This document shows positions 9,754 to 18,700 of a stretch of 32,084 nucleotides of DNA, in pieces (the first letter of the stretch is position 1; the number at the start of each line of letters is the position of its first letter). The DNA is from Chromera velia (lineage: Eukaryota; Sar; Chromeraceae): NCBI GenBank assembly GCA_018398765.1, contig JAHBMJ010004644.1, forward strand, positions 733 to 32,816, written 5' to 3'. The notes below the pieces were generated by a model. That model searched no databases. It was not told the DNA's origin and saw only the letters and a list, made by a program, of their open reading frames with translations. The position numbers and the translations under genes are program-made.

Positions 9754-10607
9754 GCGGGCGCGAGTGTGTGTGTGTGTGTGTGTGTGTGTTGCTCTGTCCC
9801 TCGACTAACACAAACGTAAGGTCTAGTCATCAGCACCACTTATTGGATCCCGCATGTATTAATACAATACAGGAGAGGGGCGATTTGCTTTGGTCAGTCG
9901 ACTGGATGTAACGCACCTTTCATAGCACCTGCAAGGGCTCGCCAACACAGAAGAGAGAAGGATCCATATATAAACGTTTTGCAGAGAGTGAACTGAGCAG
10001 CGATGAGCACGTTTGACGTACGTGGAGTGGCAGTTCCTGCATACAGTCAGCACATGCACCGGGGCGGAAAGATGAGAACTCTATTCAAGTGTTCGGAGAG
10101 GGGCGCGAATCCAACCTGATAGGACTCACGGTAAGGTCTTCGCCAGTCCAGCGGAGTTTCTCGAGTCAAAGAGCAGTGACTGGACGTCAAGAGTGGTATC
10201 TTCTTCAGTGGCCCCTCCAAGAGAGGAAGCAGCCTCTTGTAAAAGTTGAAGGAGAAAAAGACCGACCGATCTGCAGATAATAGCAGGTGTACAAGCATAT
10301 AGACAACTTATTTCCCCGCATGCAAACAAGGCTCATGCGTACACTGCAGTTCTCACGATCTTACTGACAGCAATGTGGTTCTGGTCATTCGGGAAGATGC
10401 TACAGCGGCTGTTTACTGTGAAGCAGAAAGACGCAGGTAATGCCACCCAGGTTGACGACGAACGTATTAATACATGAAACAGGCGAACAATGTTGCTGTA
10501 TACGGAGTAAGTTAGGCAGCTGCCAACGAAGTTTGTCTGCTTCACGAACTATCAAATGACATTCTGTGCATGCCTCCCTGGCATCTTTGTTGAGGCTTGA
10601 AGTCCAT
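235..10607 (-). CDS. Gene A: multi-microexon decapeptide-repeat protein (whole model)
   Basis: Proposed exons, in transcript order: 10607-10561, 10415-10404, 10270-10130, 10036-10022, 9928-9917, 9466-9446, 9184-9173, 8605-8420, 8189-6480, 5756-5616, 5240-5211, 5160-5152, 5124-5110, 4835-4656, 4347-4267, 4059-3883, 3084-2935, 2588-2520, 2355-2320, 2094-2044, 1834-1778, 1593-1567, 1503-1464 region (best 1493-1464), 1234-1205, 1161-1138, 993-973, 705-661, 471-466, 343-235. This gives about 1,147 residues. Every junction is phase 2. The exons at 8605, 8189, 5756, 4835, 4059, 3084, 2588 and 1834 stand on their own, with good sites and protein-like translations; the tiny exons were found afterwards as acceptor/donor pairs that keep the frame. 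Product unknown: Cys-rich start, Ala-rich helix, 10-residue repeats, helical C-terminus. The first exon, 1593, 2355 and 5240 are the least certain. Confidence 0.6.
1600..1664. repeat. GAAA purine tract
   Basis: GAAA-type repeat. On the minus strand it is a TTTC tract directly before a possible gene A acceptor (cgaccag, 1594). Confidence 0.9.
1778..2588 (-). CDS. Gene A repeat exons, block 3
   Basis: Exons 2588-2520 (or to 2487), 2355-2320, 2094-2044 and 1834-1778. The first follows a strong acceptor (ctgctctttttgcag) and begins DPAEFYISRFFLNFNEQKQE. With GT from the previous exon it continues the repeat as NVDPAEFYISR. The 36-nt exon at 2355 has a good acceptor (tttcgtccttag) but a less convincing peptide (KLTTYSLHFW). 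The 51-nt exon reads MQTTSEAEEEDLLK and joins to IGVTSAEEVTEILEGCPG in the 57-nt exon, whose donor CA|gtgagtgc is strong. All are phase 2 at both ends. In 1834-1778 the core Pro position of the repeat is replaced by Ala (TSAEEV). Confidence 0.6.
2935..4347 (-). CDS. Gene A repeat exons, block 2
   Basis: Exons 4347-4267 (or 4337-4267), 4059-3883 and 3084-2935. The first is helical (MQTKIENFYNLLADEVATR) with a strong donor CGCAG|gtacga. The second has acceptor tacttatgcag and donor AT|gtgagt; it reads ALAQVEELRLDRVRRR and then PPDWADVRDGFARVGLTPRK and LLPGQLRHLGM, with repeat units 10 residues apart. The third has acceptor ttctgtctgtgcag and reads SEQVLSDDQIARLDLKPEDF and ISPEDLKAKN, three units in tandem. 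Its chosen donor is GT|gtcagt at 2935. If that donor is not used, the frame closes four codons later (SVGG then TGA at 2919), which would be an alternative C-terminus. Introns here hold a CA repeat (3434-3470) and a GA tract. Confidence 0.7.
3434..3470. repeat. CA dinucleotide microsatellite
   Basis: Uninterrupted CA run in the gene A intron 3882-3085. A GA-rich tract lies near 3607-3642. Confidence 0.95.
4656..5756 (-). CDS. Gene A repeat exons, block 1
   Basis: Exons 5756-5616 (141 nt), 5240-5211 (30), 5160-5152 (9), 5124-5110 (15) and 4835-4656 (180). The first has acceptor gtgcttgcag and reads VETVEFDLREFRDAKIG, then HLAPAELNRLHL, ending CT|gtcagc. The three short exons also end in CT (the first two bases of a Leu codon) and read NLFRCVEIV, KS and QEVI. 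The last has acceptor cttttgcag and contains the clearest repeat pair, SGIGPADLYARYMTPKDLE, preceded by LNTDEFSFPISLMAKLAD. Its donor lies in a GTGGGT array (4656 phase 2, 4652 phase 0), so its exact end is ambiguous. The 30-nt exon depends on a weak GAG acceptor. Confidence 0.6.
5865..5949. repeat. AT then GA dinucleotide microsatellite
   Basis: (AT)n at 5865-5897 followed by two GA blocks to 5949, in the gene A intron just upstream of exon 5756-5616. Confidence 0.95.
6480..8189 (-). CDS. Gene A large exon: Cys-rich region plus Ala-rich helix
   Basis: This exon has acceptor cccctttgcag (phase 2 from CFDR of the previous exon) and 569 full codons. Its first 100 residues carry several Cys (CEAEVPC, CGQQGC, CDDVCDYL) and suit an extracytoplasmic or zinc-binding module. 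The middle is a low-complexity linker with an EEQEEEE tract. It is followed by about 120 residues that are very rich in Ala with regular Lys/Glu, for example AARKAAEAATAAQGEHASAA, predicted to be a long single helix or coiled coil. It ends with two repeat units, GVTADALVSL and ATPTELQRDG. The best phase-2 donor is GGACT|gtcagt at 6480. A second in-phase donor, GAGAG|gtgatt at 6363, would add 39 residues, so alternative 5' splice sites are possible. No family recognised. Confidence 0.75.
8420..10607 (-). CDS. Gene A 5' part: candidate start, hydrophobic segment and Cys microexons
   Basis: The candidate start ATG is at 10607, 24 bp from a TATA-like palindrome; its exon ends AT|gtcatt at 10561. 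A 12-nt exon (KQP, ends CT|gtagca) leads into 10270-10130, whose frame begins SVGLFLLQLLQEAASSLGG, a hydrophobic stretch that could be part of a signal or anchor sequence. It ends CC|gtgagtcc. Four exons of 15, 12, 21 and 12 nt follow, each with ...gcag| before and |gtacgt, |gtgcgt, |gtaagt or |gtaaga after. Read in phase 2 each carries one Cys (NCHS, CYE, NFPCTL, DCD). The 186-nt exon 8605-8420 is well supported: acceptor gatcgcgcag, donor AG|gtagatc, sequence including SVADLLTAKPSNPAKKCPIR and PCEEFEKRRSCFD. No domain recognised. Confidence 0.5.
9725..9789. repeat. CT and GT dinucleotide microsatellites
   Basis: (CT)n 9725-9753 then (GT)n 9763-9789, in a gene A intron. Confidence 0.93.
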
Positions 10608-11174
10608 GCATGAGTCCACACAGTCCTCAGTTTAATATATATTAAATACTACGTATGCTGTATCGGTAATGCATGCACGAGCGCTTTTGCAACATGTTGC
10701 AACATTATGCATGCATGTGCATGCAACACATGCATTTGCACGCGCAAAACCATTTTGCGCAACATCTATGCGACATGTGCAAACGCGGTCCGACCAACGG
10801 TCACCAACCATGCATCATGCAACATCTTATTAATACAACTTCAGTATACATGTACGTCAATCCTGCAAACATATGTCGATATGAATGAATCAATTGTGCA
10901 AAGAAGAAAGAGCTCCCCTAGCTGAGCAGGCACACATATAGATACCGATGTCCGATAGTATCGATAATATGAAGAGCGCGTGCGAAGGCTGATCGATCGA
11001 TGTGTTGCAGACCGTCGTCCGCCCACCGATCGATGGTTTGATTTCCGTCGAACGCGATCGATCGATCAAGATCTAGAGTCAAAAGCATCCCTTCCAGCCT
11101 CTTTGGGACGCCACAAGAGCCCTCGAGCCCTGGTTATAGAGTTCTTGAGTTAAGAGGTCACAAAGCTTGGCGAG
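10608..11174. promoter_or_regulatory. Divergent promoter region between genes A and B
   Basis: This 567-bp segment separates the candidate start of gene A (minus, 10607) from the well-supported start of gene B (plus, 11175). A perfect palindrome, TTTAATATATATTAAA (10631-10646), is TATA-like and close to the gene A start. A cluster of TGCATGCA-type motifs lies at about 10670-10740, and three GATCGATC/CGATCGAT blocks at 10991-11000, 11027-11034 and 11055-11067. TGCATGCA elements are known ApiAP2-type targets in apicomplexans; a role here is inference. No coding exon was seen in the segment. Confidence 0.5.
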
Positions 11175-14100
11175 ATGAATAACGTCCTCAAGGTTCTTCT
11201 GGGGGCAGTGCTTCTGCTGGCGGCAGCTCTTGCCCTCGACGAAGGAAGTCGCTTTGAAGTACGTTTCCGTCTGCTTTCCGTTTGCTTGAGTCGGTGCTTT
11301 CCGTTCTGAAGACCCTTCGAAATCTGTTTGTCTCAGGTCGAAGTTCTCCCGGGAGACTCAGGTCTGCAACGCAAGTGACGTGTCTTCTATATATAGTAGA
11401 CAGCGTGTGATTTGCGGGCATGATGGGACATCACCTCCACTCAAGCAGATGACGACGACTTTGACGATATGACAATCTCGCAGCTTCCCGACGCTTCTGA
11501 CGCTCTCAAGGTGAGGAGCTACACGGACACGGAGTTTCAGAAACCCGTCGCAGCGATCCCAAAACCAGATCCCTTTCCTTTTGCAGGCCTCGGTACCAGA
11601 CTTCACCGGTGCAGTGTCGGTGACGCCTTTCAAACAGGAGGAATACAACCCCAGTGCACAAGAGGACAAAAAACCGGACACGTACGTGAAGGATCAGATC
11701 AACCAAGGTCTCTCGTTCCTGCAATCGGGAACACACGGTCAGTTCCGGCTGAGAGTGGTCTTCTCGTGTCTATAAGCGTCAGTCTGACTGCTCGGGTGGG
11801 CCCGGGATGTTACTGCTCCCCTCTCTGCTCACGAGGACGAAATGCTTCAGGGTCAGTCCTTCAGAATCTTCAGGTGCTGAGCCCGTCGATGGATATCAAT
11901 TGCAGCCAATTTGCGAGCTCGCTGAGTGCCGAGGAACAAGGTCTTGAGGAGACTCAGTTCGGAGTCTTGCAGCTGTCCACAGACGGCTTTTTGGACGATC
12001 CCCTCCACAAAACTTTTTGGAAGCCATCATTGTGAATCAGTAATTGATTGACGACATGCGGCAGGTGCCCTGATATGTGCTATATTCTTAAGCTTCCATT
12101 TGCCGGCAACCAGGGCTGGTATTGATCTTCAATACAAAACAACACTCCATTGTTTGCTTCTTTGCAATAAACTATTTAAAAGCATGCACCATTCATGCTT
12201 GATAGCATCAAACTGATAGCATCAAACTATTAGCAGTAAGATTTAAAATTTTAGATAAGTCTAATTTGTAGAATTTAATCAATTTAAAGATTCAATTATT
12301 TGATAAGATTCGATTTGATAATTTTTTTAAAAAGCCGCTCTAGAAGCCGCTTCATCGTTAAACTTTCTAATCATTTGGTTTTTAGTACTTTTTACAAACT
12401 TCTGCAAGAGTACGTGCAAGTCTTTTTATATTCTTTTATAACCACAGAATATCACATATCAAAATCATGAGAAAGCCAATGCGGGTTTAAAAATATATAC
12501 CCTGCAAATTGCCAGGAATATGAAGGAATTTGGGGAAGGAATATGAAGGAATATACAGGAATATAGGGTAGGAATATGAAGGAATATGTAGGATTATGCA
12601 GGAATATGACGCAGGAATCTACAGGTAAAAATCGGTAGGAATTCAAATTAAAATTCCTGGTACTAGAAAATCATTAATTTTTTTTTTATTCCTACTCTAT
12701 ATTCCTGCAAATTCCTTCATATTCCTAGTACCTCAAATTCCTTCATATTCTTCTATATTCCTTCATATTCCTACATATCATATTTTTTAGTAAATATTAG
12801 CAAATTCCTGCTGCAGGGAAATTATGTCTTAATTTCCTAGTTTACAGGAATTTATTTTTTAAATTCCTGTTTATTTTGACCTGTAGATTTCTACTTCATA
12901 TTCCTGCATGATCCTACATATTCCTTCATATTCCTACCCTATATTCCTGGATATTCCTTCATGTTCCTCCCTTAAATTCCTTTATATTCCTGGCAACTTG
13001 CAGAGTAACGTTTATTAAACCTAATGCACAGAAATAAATAGGGTTCACGGTCCTATTATCTTTTAAGAAATAGTTGGTAAGTAGAGATTGATCTACTTGT
13101 TCCTACTGCTAGTACTGCACTCTATACTTACACTCAACATTTGAAAGTTTGCTCATGCATGTCTGTGTCTGTCTTTGTCGCTGCTGGGACGGCCGTTTCG
13201 ACTCTTACAAAAGAGTCTCATCGGCGGGCTTTCAAAGACTCCTCTTTTTATACATCACTGCAGAAGAAGGCACACAATGTAACTTAGTAATGGATGTGAT
13301 TGGTTGTTTGCCGGTAACGATCCCTCTGACACTGTGAGCTACTTGAAATTTAAGGCCTTAGTTTCAGGCCGAAACAAAATCTAACAAAATCCAATCTTTG
13401 ACATGGCCTATGTTTTGAAAAGAAAGCAAAAAAAAATTTTATGTCTAGAAATATGTTTTGAAAGAAAGTGCCCGAAAACATGGTAAAAAAAAAATTCTAT
13501 GCTAGATCCTATGTCTCGAAAAAAGAAACAAAAAGAAAGCAAACTGAGATTTTTACTGGTTAAAAATAATAAAAAGGGATATACATGCAAGTTTATATTG
13601 CGGGGGCTGCTGGGGGCTGCCGCCTTTCACCGTTCTTCATAGCTCTACGTAGCTCACATTTTCATGAAAAAAAAAAAAAAGACTTTTAAATTTTCTAGAA
13701 CTTTCAAGTACTTTCAAGCAAAAAAAAAAAACATTAAAACTTGAAAAAAAAAATGAAAACGCAGTCTGAGTGGCAGTCAATTGTGTCAAGCTAGGCGGTA
13801 GTATCCCTTAGTATCCCTCAACTTAAACTCCAGTCTCTAGCGGTCTCCAGAACTTAGTCCGACTTACCAAAACTCCCCTTCTATCCCCCTCGCTCTCTTG
13901 TACGATCTTCGTGCAAGCTGACGCTGCTCTAAGTAGCTCTAAACGCTGCCAATGCGCTGCCATCTGCAGTTAATTGATGAGCCGGATGAAGTAGGATGAG
14001 GTCTAGTTTAGTTGGCGGCTGCTTGCGGCCCGCCGGTCCGCCGCCGGCCGCGGTGCATGTGCGTGGGCGCCGCGCGTGCGCGCGACCGACGTACGTCCGA

Positions 14101-14615
14101 TTTTCGACCGCAAAATTTTGCGTTGCGGGACCGACTCCCATGAGTCCCATGCCGGCCGTCTCCAAAATTTATGACAAATTTAAAGATCTGTCTCGGAAAG
14201 TCTTGGAATCAATATCCCGGAATCTGCAGGAATCTGTTGATGGAGCAGCTTCCTCCCATCACATTCTTCCCCAACTCGCCCAACAGTGCAGGTCACGGTG
14301 ATTGCTTCTTCAATTGGCACAACCCGCAAAAGCTGATGCAGAAGGAAAATCTGTTTGTGTGGACAGGGGTCTCAGCGGTTATCTCCGGATCTTTGGTTGT
14401 GAAGAAGGGAGAACGGCGCCATTCTTGACTGAAATCGGAGAGTGATATGAGTGCAAACAGAACTGACATGTTTGCTCTCCGAAGTCCAGGTGGCCCACAA
14501 CAGTGGAGGGACCAGAATCCATTTTCGTCTTCCCGCAAAGACAAGTTCAGCGACGCAGTCCAAAACAGAACGGACACAGGAGTCTCCTTCACGATTCCTC
14601 TGCAAGCAGGAACCT
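11175..14615 (+). CDS. Gene B signal peptide and ectodomain exons
   Basis: Exon 1 encodes MNNVLKVLLGAVLLLAAALA, a typical signal peptide, followed by LDEGSRFE|gtacgt. Exon 2 (VEVLPGDS) and exon 3 create an acidic run (DDDDFDD) and continue TISQLPDASDALK|gtgagg. Exon 4 reads SVTPFKQEEYNPSAQEDKKP, with two phase-1 donors (CAAG|gtctct and CACG|gtcagt). The next in-phase exon found is at 14292 (GDCFFNWHNPQKLMQKENLF), then 14441-14615 with two NRT sequons and GVSFTIPLQAGT, ending CCT|gtgagt, which joins as Phe to the next exon. The 14441 acceptor is a GAG site after a short intron and is uncertain. No ectodomain family recognised; it would face the ER lumen or cell exterior. Confidence 0.55.
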
Positions 14616-15683
14616 GTGAGTTCGCTCCCTTTTTTCTATTTCTCCTCCGGTGTATTCTATGTTCATGCTGTGTTCCTGTCTCTCTTTCGCTTGCTGTCTG
14701 CAGTTGGTCCCCGTCCCTCCGCTATCGTCGTCTCTGAGGGGGTTCTTCTTCCCAACGAACCCGCACCGTCAGTCTTGCCACCAAATGCTGTGCCCCCAAC
14801 ACACACCCCTCCCTCGACATTGAAGTCGGAGAGCTCACTCTTGAATCCTTTCCTGCTGGGACCGAGCGAAAGGCCGAGCGGGAGGAGGCAGGCCCGAAGC
14901 CACGCATTCGATTCCATTCGCTCTTTGTCAAGACAGGATACCCAGAAGGAAGCCCAGGTGAAGCAGACAAAGAAAGGGGGTGATGGGCAGAGTGCGGCAA
15001 GTGGAAGCCTTGAAAAGTTCTTTTCTGGACTGTTCCTGAATTCATCCAAATCAGCAGACGTAGGAAAACCCTCGCAGCCAGCCGATGCACTCCACTCCCC
15101 CCTAGGATCCTCCAGCACCCTCTCCAATGCGTCCGCCCTCACAGTCTTTGGCCTTTTTCTTCTACTGGGTGGAATTCTTCTCACTGTGGTTGTCGTGGTT
15201 GCGATTTACATACGCAAGAAGCACAGGCGAGAGAGACAAGAGGCGGAAGGGGGTCGGTTTCTCTCGCAGGAAGAAGACGAGGAAGCGTGGAGGACAGAGA
15301 GAAAGTCCTGCTTTTCCCATGGACACCTGAAGGCAGCAGGATCCAAAAAAGACAGGCCGAGGCCAAAAAAGGGAAGCCAACAACAGAAGGATGATGACAG
15401 AGAAGGCCCACGTGGCCTGGCTTTGGGGTTTGCGGCCGCAGCTGCCGCTGCCGCTGCAGATGCTGCAAGAGGAGAAAGCGAAACCAGCGGTCTTCCCCGT
15501 GTCGGTGCGGGGGGTCACGTGTATGTTGGTGGAGGGTTGGAAACTCCAGAAGGTTCGGAAACTTCCTCTGACTCTGAGGGGGGGAGGACGGTTGAGGCTC
15601 GGGCAGCAGCTGCTGAGGTTCTAGTGCGTGGGCCTGAATTTGCTTTGGAAGGAATGCCGCGGTCCCAAGTGAGTCCGTTATCC

Positions 15684-15721
<38 letters not shown>

Positions 15722-18700
15722 ACACGATCGAATATGCGTAGATTTGTCAGGTAAATAATATCTAGAGAGCGATGTATGGATTTGCCCTTCTGGAATATCG
15801 GGTGGGCTCGCTGTCTCCTTCTGTAAACGTCTCTTGTAACGATTCCTTTCCCGTATTCCAAGGGAAATTATGGAGAGGAGCTGAATTGTCGGAAGAGCTT
15901 CTTTCTCGCTCCTCCTATGTTCACTTTATTTTCTTGCTTATCTTTCCTTCTGATTCCGTGTTCGTCACAACTCTGTGCGTGTCCCTTTGCCTTCGAGGAA
16001 AAGGAAGTTTCATCGTACTGTTTGTGGTTTGATGACAATCCTCTCTGCCTAACTGCAGTACCTCTGCCTTGATATGGTCATTCCAAGAGGCAACGAACTG
16101 ATCTTGAACATTCCAGACCCCCTTGTGAGTCTCTTTCTTTGTCGAAACAACTCTGGTCGAAGGTTTGGAGTCGACTTCGCAGTCAGACAGACAGACAGAC
16201 AGACAGACAGATCTACAAGGAGGCAGGAAGATCGCCACACATAGATGCATTGTCTTGTCCTGTTTGTGTGGTTCCAACCATCGCTGCGTGCTGACGAAGT
16301 GGTGCGTTGATTTTATTCATGACAGTTGCCTAGAGGAAAAACCGAAAGACCGGCCGACAAGAACACACAGAGAGCTACTCAAGTTTGCCTGCCTGTCAGC
16401 ATACGGAGAGGATGGACGGATTCTTCCATCAGCTTTCGGCCTCCTCGTTCGTTCGTTCGTTCACTTTTTTTTCGCTGTCCGTGTGTATATTTGTTTTTTG
16501 TTCTGCATGCCATCGTCGATTTCCCGTCTCCTTTTCCTTTTTGTGCTTCTCTCTTTGGTTAATTCTAGTTTTTCCAATTCATTCCCCTATCTGTGCCTGG
16601 CTGTTGCGCAGTACCCGTTCAAGTCCCTTGGGAGGGCCGCTGCCGCCTCTCCGTCATCGTCCTCCATCATGCTCTCCCCCTCCCCGTGCCCGTCCCTCCC
16701 CCCCTCGAGACGGAGCGCCCCCCCCGACGCGGCCTCTCTTTGCGGGAGTTCTCGCTGTGGACACAGAGACGGAAATGGAGGAGGCGAGCCGTGGAGTGGG
16801 CGCGGGGGGGCTAAGAGGTTCAGGAGTGAGCGGAGGTCGACGGTTGGCGTGTTTGACAAGAATGGAAAGAGGATCGTGGAGGTGGGTCTGTCTTCTCTTC
16901 TCTTCTCTTATCTTATCTTTGCTTCCACCACGGGGGGCTGTTTGTGCCTGGATTCTCGTTTTTCCCATTTCCCGAGAAAGTACAGTGAAGCGAACCAAGG
17001 AAAACAGAGAAAGAGAAGGTTTCCTTGACGGACATTGGCAGCGGAAGCCGTCCTAGATCGACGATGCGGGGCTGCAGTTGAGGTAAGGGAGTCTGCCCCT
17101 CATTGTCTTTCTTCTTTCCCGTTCCTAGCTGGACTGCAAACCAAGAAAATCATCAATTCAAACATGTTATCAATGTCGTACTCATCGATTTGTCTTCTCT
17201 TCTTCCTTTGTGCGCGCAGGGAATGATCGGGCCGTCCTCCTCACCCCCCGCCACGAGAGAAGCCGATGTGGGGCCGAGGGGGGAGATGAGACGGAGAGCG
17301 GTGGAGTGCGTCCTCAGGGCGTGTCAGACAGGTCCGCACAATTTTATGATAATTTGAATTGTGTTCTTCAGTTGGTACCCTTCGAAACTATTCCAAATGA
17401 ATGAAGGGATGGGTCGCCGCAGCCCGAATCAGTCCTTCTGTCTGTTTGTCTGTATGAAGAAGGAGAAAAAGGGAAAGAAAAGACGATATAGTCTTTCTGT
17501 CGGAACTTGGGTGTCCCTCTCATTTCTTCGGTCAGGGAGAGTTCCTAAACAGCAGAGAGGGAGAGAAAAGAGAGGAGCATGCAGAGAGCAGAGAGGAACA
17601 GGCAAAGAGACATGTTGCCGAACCAGAAAGGGATGGACACATGAACAATCGGTAGACGCTGAGAAATAAATAGTGGTCGCTTTGAGGAAGCGAGTGGCAT
17701 CAGTGAGTAACTGAATGAGGAAGGGAGGGAGGGAGGGACAAGGTTGATCCATGATGGTAGGACAAAACGACGAGACGGTGTACAAACAAAAAAAAAGACT
17801 TTTTGATCGCGTTTTGAATCCAACTTCTTTTCTCACTTCATCCGAACATGTACTTGCTCATTATTTCCTTTATCGTCGTTCTTCTGTTGAATGCAGGTCA
17901 GCGTCTGCTGACGGCAGTAGAAATGCCGCAGCCGCTGTGTGTGCCTGAGTGGGCGGCAGGAGGGGCGGGGCTGCACGGCACATCGGCATCGTGTTGTGTG
18001 ACGACGTCGGCAGACTGTGCGGGACTTGAGAAGCAGAGGGATGAGGGTTTAAACTTCTCTTTTGCACCTGCCACCGGTGCATCCAAAGCCTCTGCTGAGA
18101 GCGCAGCGGAGGTCTCTTTCCTTATGTTCGACCACCAAGGCGCGCAGTACGGACGTCTGATCTTCAGCGTGCGTCAAGACAAAGGAACCGGCTCTGTCTG
18201 CTTGACAGGACGACTGGTGCAGTCTCGGAAGTACAAAGAGAACTCCTTCCCTCCTGCTTCTTTCTTTGAGGATGGGAGTGATCGAGAAGGACCCTCACAG
18301 AAGAAGTCCAAGGAACCTCGAGAAGAAGATGTCATGCACATCTCCACACACGGAGAAGGGGAAGGGTAAGTCAAGTCGCAGGAAGGGAAGGGAAATGTTT
18401 CATAACCTTCTCTCCTTTTTCTTCGCGTCCGTTTTTCCTCACTGCAGCTTCCCCATGTGCTTTCTTTCTTTTCTCTTTATGGGCTTACTTGCAACTCTAA
18501 CCCAAATCCTTTCTGTCTTCTGTCGGCATTTTTTCGATGCCCGTCGGGCTCTTTCCTCTTTCTTTCCTCTATGTCCTCTTTCTCCTTCCCCCTGTTCCGC
18601 TCCCTTCTTTCCCTTCTGCTTGCAGGCGCGAGTTGAGGTTCTTCTCCCCTGGATCCGGTCTCGTTCTGGTGAGGCATGTGTCCCTCCCTTCTTCTTTCAT

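Larger units (their letters stand above)
11738..14291 (+). other. Large AT-rich intron of gene B (or intergenic gap)
   Basis: No convincing exon was found from about 12,040 to 14,170. A short open stretch at 11872-12035 (after cttcag) has no donor in a matching phase. The rest is AT-rich with poly-A runs, a foldback element (12502-13003), a 14-bp duplication, and an abrupt GC-rich patch at about 14,020-14,160 that includes CCGCCGGCCGCGG and GCGCGCGTGCGCGC-like sequence. The composition differs sharply from neighbouring introns and suggests inserted DNA. Confidence 0.5.
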
